Below, one piece after another: positions 55,825 to 64,000 of a DNA stretch of 64,000 bases. Numbering within the stretch: position 1 is the first letter of the stretch; every line of letters starts with the position of its first letter. Origin of the DNA: Incurvaria masculella (taxonomy: Eukaryota; Arthropoda; Insecta; Lepidoptera; Incurvariidae); assembly GCA_946894095.1 (NCBI GenBank), contig OX335649.1, positions 16,944,001 through 17,008,000 on the forward strand, written 5' to 3'. The position numbers and the translations under genes are program-made. The notes under the pieces are model-generated. The model was not told the origin of the DNA. It did no database searches and saw only the letters and a program-made list of their open reading frames with translations.

Positions 55825-55930
55825 ATGTATGCATAAGGAAGGTCTTGGCATGGAACCTAGATCCCACGTGGCGTATCAAGTTAATGTCATGACAGTAGGT
55901 GTGATATTAGCCATTTGTACAGTCAACCAA
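55825..55930 (+). mobile_element. Diverged SINE 3' body fragment
   Basis: AAGGAAGGTCTTGGCATGGA and CCTAGATCCCACGTGGCGTA resemble the SINE body near its 3' end. Confidence 0.5.
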
Positions 55931-55939
55931 AGGTTAAAG

Positions 55940-56635
55940 GATACACTTCCGGTTAAACGTAAAAATAAATGGTGTTTAAATACAACCTTTGATTAAATTT
56001 TTTTAGGATTTTGTTTACTCAGTAGCTAGTAGACATCCTCAACTATGTTTGAATCTATACTCAACCTTATAATAGTTTCCAAAAGTCAAAGTATTTCGAC
56101 TGTTCATCTTTTCATTCAACCGGATGTGTATCCTAAACTCTTTGTTCGACTGTAAATACAACGTTCCCACGTTCTTACGGAACATTAGATTCTTTTTACA
56201 CTAAATTATTGAATTACTTTGCATGGAAAGTCTAACTTTTTATTAAGAGGATATTCAGCAAAAAGTTATTAAACTTTTTTGTTTGTTTCAATCCCAATAA
56301 TAATTTCCCAAATTTAATGTACTGGGCGTTACGACGACGGTCTACAGATAAGTCTGCGATGAAATATGTCTATCTTTTAAGGATAGCTTACTATAAAAAA
56401 AAAATGTTTTAAAAAATGGTCAAATACATTGTGGTAATTGGAAAGCTATTTTGAGGGATACTATTACAATCCTTACCAAATTAAATACGTTTGTTGCCTT
56501 AAGCATTTTATGCACATTATAATTGCCCTTTAAAGTATGCAATTATAATTAATATGTTCGGTGTTTTTGCAATATTAAAACTATGGCGCGCACCAACGTG
56601 ACTGGCGTTGCGTATAAATGCGCTAATCTCAGGAA
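55940..56635. other. No gene recognised; AT-rich
   Basis: Nothing identifiable. Confidence 0.4.
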
Positions 56636-56639
56636 CTAC

Positions 56640-56865
56640 CAGGGAGATATGCCATCTAGCGCGCCTGCTATGAGACCCGCTGTCTCCAATTTTCAAAAAC
56701 TACCAACTCTAAGTACATGTCACATGGAAACAAAGTCACATACGTAATATAGGGTTTGTGTGGGTGGGAACTGACTCAACAAACACATTTTTAGAGCATA
56801 TTTGGAAACGGTGGCGATGTTTCGGCTGCATGATTTATGACGCGCCGCTTGATAGCGGCCACCAA
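56640..56865. repeat. Dispersed repeat V, copy 2
   Basis: ATGCCATCTAGCGCGCCTGC, then GGGTGGGAACTGACTCAACA and TTATGACGCGCCGCTTGATA, co-linear with 42950-43450 but without the insertion. Confidence 0.5.
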
Positions 56866-56869
56866 TGAC

Positions 56870-58030
56870 CGGCAGTGCTTCATACCTGATGAGAAGAAGC
56901 CCGGGCAAAAGGGGCAACCCTATAGGCCCGCACCTGCACCAACTCATGAGATGCAGAAGACCCCACTATTATTGATTCCTATACAATTATATGGTCACTA
57001 TGACCATTCGACGGATACAATTAGAGAGTAATTTTATCCCCTACCCTATCAATTCCCCATACTACAGGCGATATTTTTATACACGCTCTTAACGTTTTAT
57101 TAGGTTTTTGAAATTTAGGATTCTTAAATATGTTGTCAAAATGTACGTCTTTATGTTTTAATTTTTTGATAAACCTATGAGATTGGAAAATATTGGCTAA
57201 ACATATTTGAAAGTGTGTTTTTAAAAAAAAAACTTCAAAATACAGATATACATATATACAAAACGATAAAAACATAAGGACATAAGGAAGAAAATCTGAC
57301 AACTTTTAGGGGTAGGGAGGTCTGGAAGACGATTTCGCTATTTTAATGGCAGTCACCGTGCAAAATTGTGCCTTGGCCAATTGACATAGAATGCATTTCG
57401 TAAAAATTTCAAATCTTCGATTTCCGCTGCCTTCACGAGAGCCTTAAGGGATACATATTATTGCAGACGAATAAATCTTGAAGGTGGTGAAATAAGAGAT
57501 GAAAAATTGTATGGGCAACCAAAAATACCTCAAGTTAAGGATTTTAAATATTTAAGCGTTTGGCAAGACTAGAGAGCCTGTTAAATTGTACCAGGCTTGA
57601 TTGATTTTTTCCCCAACATTAGGGCTACTTAGAATTTAATTACCAGATTTAATGCTTAATTACCAAAGGGGTAAGCAGATTGGGTTAAATGTTCATAATA
57701 AAATAGAATGAAGCTGCTCTTGAATGTACTACCATGAAAATTGGTGGAGTACATCTCTCTAAATTACAAGAGGGGTGACATCAACATCTGTTTATATGGC
57801 CAATCTAGATAACGCAACCACTTGGCCCAGGCAGACCGACATATATAGCATCAGAGGGTTGGTCTCTAACACGTGAACCCATATTCAGCCATTTACCTTA
57901 TCGTGACCAAAAATGTCGTGACCTCCCGGAATATATCGACTTAAAACATTTTGCTACAATTTGATAGATAGATGCATTGTCGTGAAACAGCGTTTTAGAC
58001 CAGGCCTTTGGACAATTTTTTATTCAGGAA
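56870..58030. other. No gene recognised; AT-rich
   Basis: Minus-strand frame 57021-57302 is lysine/phenylalanine-rich from AT-rich DNA and has no domain. Confidence 0.35.
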
Positions 58031-58034
58031 ATAA

Positions 58035-58350
58035 TTCAAACCGACTTCAGTCCAAAGCGACATGCGGAGGCGGGTACCTCAGCTAGTTTGCACAGGGTAA
58101 TCTTTAAAACTACTGAACTGATTTTAAAAATTCTTTCAAAATTTGAAAGCTACATTATTTCTGTCTAACATAAGTTATATCTTATTTTAATATTTAAAAG
58201 TTTTTATTTATAAATCACTATATTTGTAAACGAAGTCGGTCAGGTGCTTCTTTACGTCTGTTCGATGGACCCCTTAAGGTGCCCGACGACGCCCATGGGC
58301 TTTCGAACTTTAAGGGTGGCTGCGAAACCAAGCGGGTCGGTCAGGCTTAA
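58035..58350. repeat. Composite of two dispersed repeats
   Basis: 58050-58190 contains CGGGTACCTCAGCTAGTTTG and AAACTACTGAACTGATTTTA, similar to 45150-45345 and 63220-63420. 58270-58350 matches the complement of 39030-39095. Both types unidentified. Confidence 0.4.
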
Positions 58351-58455
58351 ATTCAATTCAAATCTTGGTTAAATAAGCCTAAAATCGATATGGGTGCAGT
58401 TGTTGAGAATTTTAAGGAAATTGATTTAAAAAAGGGGAAACTCCTTTAAAATCTG

Positions 58456-58702
58456 AAATGGCTAAATGTTATTTATAAAACCTTATGGGGATGAATGGGA
58501 GATTAAAAGCATTTATGATGGAACAATATAAATTTTCGAAATCAACCAACGGTTTCTAGCGCAGGCAAAAGCTAGTGATAAAATGGCTAAATGTTATTTA
58601 TAAAACCTTATGGGGATGAATGGGAGATTAAAAGCATTTATGATGGAACAATATAAATTTTCGAAATCAACCAACGGTTTCTAGCGCAGGCAAAAGCTAG
58701 TG
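58456..58702. repeat. Perfect-looking 125-bp tandem duplication
   Basis: 58456-58577 and 58581-58702 read the same. Each ends GCGCAGGCAAAAGCTAGT. The CTAGT terminus resembles a Helitron 3' end (CTRRT). A mariner begins immediately after the second copy. Confidence 0.85.
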
Positions 58703-58703
58703 G

Positions 58704-58705
58704 TA
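58704..58705. repeat. TA target-site duplication of mariner (left)
   Basis: TA immediately before TACAGGGTCC. The partner TA is at 59991-59992. Confidence 0.7.
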
Positions 58706-59990
58706 TACAGGGTCCGGCACTCGAACTGTTAATAACTTCACACTGCTTCTATTTTCAAAACAATAATGACAGCGCCCCGAATTCGTCAGTTTGTTTTATT
58801 GTTTTTAAGTGGGCGAAATCCCGGGAACAGATTTTAATTTGATAATGAATTTTCGCAATGGATATTAAACGAACAATGTGATCATTTTGCCATGGGCCGG
58901 AAAATCACAACCATCGTTCGGGAGCTCCGATATTTAACGTCGGAACAAAATGTTAGTGAAACGAAAGTTATAAGCAATCCGGGACAAATACTAAACGGAA
59001 TTGAGGCGGTCATCCGAAAACAGCAACATCACGTGACATGGTTCGAAAGGTGAAGGCTCGAATTCAAAGAAATCCTCGCCAGCCGATATCGCTGCAAAAT
59101 TGACATAAAGTCTGAAAGTATCCGACTCAAGTATTAGGCGTATACTTAAAAAAACCGAAACTGAAACCCTACAAGATACAAAAAGTACATCATCTTACTT
59201 CAGTGTAAAAGGCAGTCCGACTATAAAGAGCTCGAGCACTGAAAGTCTTGCACGAATGTGGCAATCTGGAAAACATTGTTTTTTCCGATTAATTTTTTTT
59301 TAATGCCCAACGGTATGTAAACAAACTAAATGATCGTGTTTGGCTGCAGGGCAAGCCCAACGAGAATTTATACGATAGAGTTGCGTGCCAGAATATAACA
59401 GAAGTAAGCGCCTGCTTCTGTTATGGTCTGGGCTGCAGTGACCGCAAATGCTTTTGCTCTCCACTCGTGTTTATCGAGAAGGGCGTCAATGTCCAACAAG
59501 TGTACCAGCAAAAGGTGTTAAATGATGCGCTCATACCATAGGCATGTAAGCAATTCGGTATGAACAGCTGGACGTTCCAACAAGACTCAGCACCGTCCCA
59601 CAAAGCTCGCCTGACACATTTTTAATTACAGTACCACGTTCCTCGGTTAATTTTTTCAGAACAGTGGCCTACTCTCCAGATTTTATTCCAATGGAATTCA
59701 CGGTATGATCCATTTTGGAGGTAGCCGTATCAATCAAAAGATATGAAAGTGTGGATACGCTGAATGCACCGCTCCGTCGGAAATAATGCAAACTTAGTGC
59801 AGCCTGCAAAGCCTTTACGGGACGACTTGGTGCTATCATCCGTGCCAAAGGAGGCTATACGAACTATAACAATGATTGTCTTAAAATTCAATTTTTTTTT
59901 GCATTTTGATAAAATTTTTAATAAACCGTACTTTAATTAACCAAATAACATAATTTTCAATTGGTAACACTTCGAGTGATGGACCCTGTA
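58706..59990 (+). mobile_element. Complete but inactive mariner element
   Basis: Terminal inverted repeats TACAGGGTCCGGCACTCGAA (left) and the complement of TTCGAGTGATGGACCCTGTA (right) extend for about 30 bp. Length about 1285 bp, as expected for mariner. TA target duplication present. Confidence 0.9.
58850..59870 (+). pseudogene. Degenerate mariner transposase
   Basis: The DD-type transposase cuts and rejoins transposon ends at TA sites. Remnants occur in order. A helix-turn-helix-like part has RKVKARIQRNPRQPISLQN. The first catalytic aspartate segment FSD is near 59285, followed by NKLNDRVW. Then VMVWAAVTANAFA near 59425-59460 and VNVQQVYQQKVLNDALIP are seen. The second aspartate lies in WTFQQDSAPSHKARLT near 59575-59615, and the third-site region is YSPDFIPMEFTV. 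The frame is broken by stops (in SLQN*, after ALIP, and where W of a WSILE motif became TGA) and by frameshifts, so it cannot make enzyme. Boundaries are approximate. Confidence 0.85.
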
Positions 59991-60455
59991 TATAGGAAAC
60001 GGTGCGGCTCGCAGCGCATGGCGTGGCGAGATGGCGTTCATTACTAGCTTTACTTTTTCTACAATCAGGTGCACTAGGACTCTCGCAATAAAAGGCTTGA
60101 TCGGGTAGCCCGCCCCCAACTGCAGTCCTAGAATCCAGTGACGCATGTGCTCGCTGTAGAAGCGTCAAAAAATTGTCGAATTGTCTGTTGCACCTTTTAG
60201 CGGGAGCAAGCATGGCCCCTACCCTACATCCTACAACCACTCATGAATTTTCCAACAGGACATGGTTACACAATTACCGCATTCCCTGACCCATTCATTA
60301 TTAGAAATATATTATATAGAAATATTTTAGCTACTAATTAAACGCAACGCAAGATTTCCTTCAGTTTCAGGTTCAGTACGTTTATCTCATCCATCAGTCT
60401 CTATTTATTTGTCACTAGCTTAAGTACCCGCTCTGCTTGCTCAATGTCGTGAGCC
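59991..60455. other. No gene recognised
   Basis: The minus-strand frame at 59881-60240 begins in flanking DNA and runs into the mariner. No domain was seen. A CpG-richer patch lies at 59995-60220. Confidence 0.35.
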
Positions 60456-60458
60456 GGT

Positions 60459-60795
60459 AGTCTCAGTTCTCACCTAAATTGGCGTTTACGTAACTTCGAA
60501 GTTCCGTAAAAACGTCAAACTCCATACAAGTTTTTCCTAGATATTCGGTGGTTTTACTTCTTCAAGCTGTCAAAGTCAAACTCGGACTTCCGATTTGTAT
60601 GAAAACACGGAGTGGACGTAAACCGCAACGTCGAAGTATTTACGGCAACGTTGAGTAAGCTGTCAAATCAAACTCGGACTCGCAAATGTTAGTTCGCTTA
60701 ACGCCCACTGCGCGCGCTCTTCAATTTCTCCATACATTTGAAAACGCCAGTATATCGGTTTGCCGTAAACGCCAATTTAGGTGAGAACTCTGACT
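60459..60795. mobile_element. 340-bp MITE, family M, copy 3
   Basis: AGTCTCAGTTCTCACCTAAA at the left and the complement of TTTAGGTGAGAACTCTGACT at the right. Interior as in the other M copies. Confidence 0.85.
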
Positions 60796-60799
60796 GCCC

Positions 60800-61410
60800 A
60801 CTCTGGACTCATTTCGGGCTGAACCCAACATTTTTCCGGGATAAAAGTACCATTTGTGTTAACCAGGTGATAACCTATCCATTTGCCAGCTGTTTTCGTG
60901 CTTAGAATAATTCATTTGGTGTGCATATACCTGAAGTTATAAAACAATCAATTTGAGGTTGATAAGTTAATAACTGTCTGAGAAATTAAAGAATAACAGT
61001 GGCTTTTAGCCATCGACCTAATTTTAGATCACAACAGTTACATATGTTTAGGACTAAGGTTTTGACTATAGTATGCTCAACATTAAGTATGCCTACTTGC
61101 GGCTTAAACTTGGCTTAAACTTGCAGTTACGGAAAAAACCGGATAAGATTGCTTTGTTTTATAATTCATTTATAAATGGTATGCTATTATTATTTTTCTA
61201 CTTCCCTTCGTGATAAAAAGTTAGTTTTTAAAAACCAAAAATTAATTTGGGCATTGACTGCGAATATTTGAGTTTATTTTAATAACTTGGTGATATCGTA
61301 TACTAATAAAAGGTTTAAGTAAAATTTTTATTTTAATACGTTCGAGATGAAATTCCAAAATTGTTCAAAGTGTGGATTCTCATCTAAGTGTATCTCATTA
61401 AATTTATTCA
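60800..61410. other. No gene recognised; AT-rich
   Basis: Nothing identifiable. Confidence 0.4.
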
Positions 61411-61518
61411 CATTCTGTATTTATTTTGATTTTATTTATAGATTATTGATTGTCTTTTATTATTATTGATTGTCTATTATTATTATTGATTATTTGTTTT
61501 TTTTATTGTCTTTAAGTG

Positions 61519-61632
61519 TTAGTCTAGTCGGTTTTTAAATCCATTTACAGTTTCGGCACTAATGACCTCCTCCGGCAGATTGTTCCAAAAGTCTACAACT
61601 CTGTTCACCAAGAAGTGTTTCCTGAGGTTAGA
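61519..61632 (-). pseudogene. LINE ORF2 terminal fragment (distal)
   Basis: NLRKHFLVNRVVDFWNNL followed by PEEVISAETVNGFKNRLD and a TAA stop (61519-61521). This is the classic C-terminal end of CR1/jockey-type ORF2. It lies in a different frame from an in-between remnant (VIEAYKILNDYYNLPNL, about 61660-61720), so there is a frameshift besides the MITE. Confidence 0.8.
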
Positions 61633-61719
61633 ATTTGATGCAGAGTGGTTTAGTTTTTTTAATTTCTTTGAGATTTGGTAAATTATAATAATCATTGAGG
61701 ATTTTGTATGCTTCTATTA

Positions 61720-61883
61720 CTGAGATAAATAGTCGTAACAGAAACTATGACTAACGAAAAGTAGTACTTTGTCACGTCATTTCGACACACTTTGTATGGA
61801 CGAAATGTCAAAGTAATGCAAAGTGACGTCACAAAGTACTACTTTTCGTTAGTCTTAGTTTCTGTTACGACTATTTATCTCAG
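61720..61883. mobile_element. Palindromic MITE inside the LINE
   Basis: CTGAGATAAATAGTCGTAAC begins both arms (the right one as complement). Arms are about 58 bp with very few mismatches, and the centre is about 48 bp. A clean target duplication is not obvious (flanks CTATTA and CCTATG). Confidence 0.85.
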
Positions 61884-62374
61884 CCTATGAGGTCCCTTCG
61901 CTGGCGGCGTTCCTCTAGGGTGCTGAGTCCGATAACTTTAAGATGATGTTCATAACTTTGCTTCTTAAGTGTTGCAATCATTTTTGTGGCCCGTCTTTGA
62001 ACGCCCTCCACAAGGTCTATTATCTTTCTAAAATAAGGGTTCCAAATCAGAAAAGCATGTTCCAATAAGGGGCGAACATAGGCCTTATATAATTTTAGGA
62101 ATAGTTCTGTATTTATGTACGAGAAGGCCTTTCTGATCATGTATAGTAGGGAATTGGCTTTCTTGACGACTTCTGTGATATGTGTCTCCCATTTAAGATC
62201 TTCTGAAATTGTCACACCAAGATCATGTTGCGTTGTCACTGTCTCTATAATGTTTCCATCAAAGTAGTGAGAGTGATGTGGATTTTTGGGTCCTAGGTGT
62301 ACAGTGCACAGCGCATTTACTGGCATTGAGCGATAATAGCCACTCCATAAATTGCTTACCTTAAAATTATTCAT
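61884..62374 (-). pseudogene. LINE ORF2 reverse transcriptase C-terminal part
   Basis: The residues just after the RT catalytic palm are recognisable: LCTVHLGPKNPHHSHYFDGN, LGVTISEDLKWETHITEVV, then FLKLYKAYVRPLLEHAFLIW, LVEGVQRRATKMIATLKK and LSTLEERRQRRDLIG, where the MITE begins. The usual order in CR1/jockey-type LINEs is the same. The YADD palm motif and the endonuclease are absent (5' truncation near 62395). The open frame ends within the MITE. Non-functional remnant. Confidence 0.8.
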
Positions 62375-62399
62375 CAGAAACTTAGTATGTCCAACTAGT

Positions 62400-62645
62400 T
62401 AGTTTAATGTGGTTTGGACATGTATACAGAATAAATACCTAATGAAAGAATGACAAAAATATTCAGAGGTGGCAAGTGGGTGGAAGTGGTAGGTGTGCCT
62501 GGACGATGAAAAATAAACCACTATGATAAGTGAGTGGCTTCATTAAGCCATAATAGTACCCCGTAATCGAAGAGCATGCCCGTAGAAGCGACAGAAGTAT
62601 TATGTTATTGAGCCCTCTATCTTCGCCACTATGTGTGATGTTCAG
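62400..62645. other. Short spacer; nothing recognised
   Basis: AT-rich, no feature. Confidence 0.4.
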
Positions 62646-62998
62646 AGCTGGTAGTCTGAGTTCTCACCTAAATTGGCGTTACGGCAAACCGATCGACTGG
62701 CGTTTTCAAATGAATGGAGAAATTGAAGAGCGCGCGCAGCGGGCGTTAAGCGAACTAACATTTGCGAGTCCGAGCTTGATTTGACAGCTTACTCAACGTT
62801 GCCGTAAATACGTCGACGTTGCCGTTTACGTCCACTCCGCGTTTTCATACAAATCGGAAGTCCACGTTTGACTTTGACAGCTTGAAGAAGTAAAACCACA
62901 GAATATCTAGTTAAAACTTGTATGGAGTTTGGAGAAAACACCAGTCGATCGGTTTGCCGTAAACGCCAATTTAGGTGAGAACTCAGACTACTAGCTCT
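62645..62998. mobile_element. 340-bp MITE, family M, copy 4
   Basis: Here the inverted ends extend outward to AGAGCTGGTAGTCTGAG (left) and the complement of CTCAGACTACTAGCTCT (right), so the true TIR may start at AGAGCT. The right side has a short internal deletion relative to copy 1 (GAGTTTGGAGAAAACACCAG). Confidence 0.85.
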
Positions 62999-63224
62999 GC
63001 ATAAAATATAATGAGCATCAATCTACAACTACACTTTTTCACGTTGTGTCAGCCATTGTTTAAGCCATTCTTATTCATTTTTCCTTTCTGAGGATAAAAT
63101 GCTGAGACATGCACACGAATAAACGTAAGAACAGAATCACACAGAACACAAAATAATTGTTAAGTTTTCCTTTTACTTCATTCAAGTTAGATGTTTATGT
63201 AGGTACTAAGTTATATTAATAACC

Positions 63225-63420
63225 AGCTGAGGTACGCGGCTCCGCTCGCATCAATGTCGTTTTGGACTGATATCGGGCTGAATTATATACTGTTTAAATA
63301 GTAACCCCGCGGGCTGGTCCAAAAGGCTAGTTAACACTACTGTCTACGAAATTTGAACAAAATTGGTTGAGCCGATGTGGCATGATTGATTAAGATAACA
63401 TCAAATTATTGCCATTCATA
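63225..63420. repeat. Dispersed repeat of unknown class
   Basis: CCAGCTGAGGTACGCGGCTC, GGCTAGTTAACACTACTGTC and AAATTGGTTGAGCCGATGTG. Similar in style to 58050-58190. Probably Helitron or LINE derived. Confidence 0.4.
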
Positions 63421-63534
63421 AATTCAGTGGAAGGAATGTACATTAATTAATTGTAAAACATTGGGGCCAATTTCTTCCAAGTTTTTTTAAAAGCATTTGC
63501 CGCCCGGACGATCTTGCACTGGCACTACTACATT

Positions 63535-63735
63535 ACCATGGATGTAAAACACGGACATGTTTTATGACCGCTTCGATCATCATTACCAACTCAGTCGGGA
63601 TTAAATCTACCTAGTACCTACGTTAGAAAGGGGACCTACATTTATACTCTAGGATCCGTGCGACAGCCATCCTCAACATCGAAAACGGTCACCCATCCAA
63701 AACCCAACCGCGCCCATAGATCCCAGACGTAGATA
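63535..63735 (-). mobile_element. Diverged SINE with partial 5S-like head
   Basis: On the minus strand, GGGCGCGGTTGGGTTTTGGA followed by TGGGTGACCGTTTTC retains the 5S-like box C. Then comes a diverged body (GATCCTAGAGTATAAATGTA, GGTCCCC-like) with deletions. Confidence 0.65.
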
Positions 63736-64000
63736 CAAACCGCATATTAATCGAGTGAATAATTCGCAAGTTATGAACTTTTATACCGACCGGTCTCCTC
63801 TCTCATAATTTACAGCGACGTATTCTGCCAATTTCCATGGAACATGGAGGAGCAGTCCGTCAGTTTTATTAGAAATATTTAACACTCACAGTTCATTCTC
63901 CTGGTATGTTAGCGTGATGTTTTGCAGCCTATAAGTAATGCGCAGATTTAGGCGAGACTTCGATACAAAACGCATCTAAATCGGGTTATTGGTTCTTAAG
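63736..64000. other. No gene recognised at window end
   Basis: Nothing identifiable. Confidence 0.4.

Larger units (their letters stand above)
61415..62395 (-). mobile_element. 3' part of a CR1/jockey-like LINE, split by a MITE
   Basis: The ORF2 C-terminal region runs on the minus strand from about 62395 to the stop at 61519, followed by an AT-rich 3' UTR with ATAATAATA runs. A palindromic MITE (61720-61883) interrupts it. 5'-truncated inside the RT. Confidence 0.8.

Noticed and set aside
57021..57302. Minus-strand 93-codon frame as membrane protein
   Set aside because: The hydrophobic and lysine-rich composition follows from AT-rich DNA. No signal or family was recognised.
59881..60240. 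Minus-strand 119-codon frame as a host gene
   Set aside because: It runs across the mariner right end into the flank. There is no domain, and a second overlapping frame is equally open.

Overview
The window is AT-rich, repeat-dense nuclear DNA of an animal, most likely a moth or butterfly. The evidence is a degenerate mariner, pieces of four LINEs, many TIR-bearing MITEs, insect-type TTAGG motifs, and an abundant interspersed repeat (GGTTCCGTACC ends, internal ACGG runs) that I recall as widespread in Lepidoptera. No bacterial gene structure is present. Almost all short ORFs are chance or lie in repeats. The only host-gene signal I trust moderately is a first coding exon on the minus strand at 51712-51871, with a good start context, a GTGAGT donor and a CpG-rich 5' flank. 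If it is real, much of the sequence to its left may be its first intron, but I found no partner exons.

Layout. 1-9.5 kb: unique AT-rich DNA with a small MITE, a LINE 3' end, a SINE, a tRNA-Leu-like repeat and a fold-back element. 9.5-23 kb: MITEs, ACGG-type repeats, a 5'-truncated LINE with an intact RNase H domain and 13-bp target-site duplication (12861-14239), SINEs and a LINE tail. 23.97-38.45 kb: a tandem duplication of about 7.6 kb whose copies look essentially identical, except that copy 2 lacks 767 bp. Each copy carries two adjoining long-TIR elements with GC-rich cores, SINE pieces, a tRNA-Leu-like cloverleaf and a tandem array of about nine tRNA-Met-like units. 38.5-51 kb: MITEs (some forming inverted pairs), SINEs and ACGG-type repeats. 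51.7-52.4 kb: the candidate first exon and promoter region. 53.6-64 kb: clustered SINEs, a complete but dead mariner (58706-59990), two more copies of a 340-bp MITE, and a LINE RT tail split by a MITE.

The most interesting material is RNA polymerase III-derived. (1) One SINE body is found behind two different heads, one 5S rRNA-like and one tRNA-like. (2) A tandem array of tRNA-Met-like units has A/B-box motifs and a T-run per unit. (3) A dispersed repeat contains a 73-nt near-cloverleaf whose D arm resembles bacterial leucine tRNAs. The large duplication needs checking as a possible haplotype assembly artefact: the copies show no divergence I could find, and one junction falls inside a MITE terminal repeat.

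All repeat boundaries were read by eye. Family names are assigned from motifs and target-site duplications, not from database searches.
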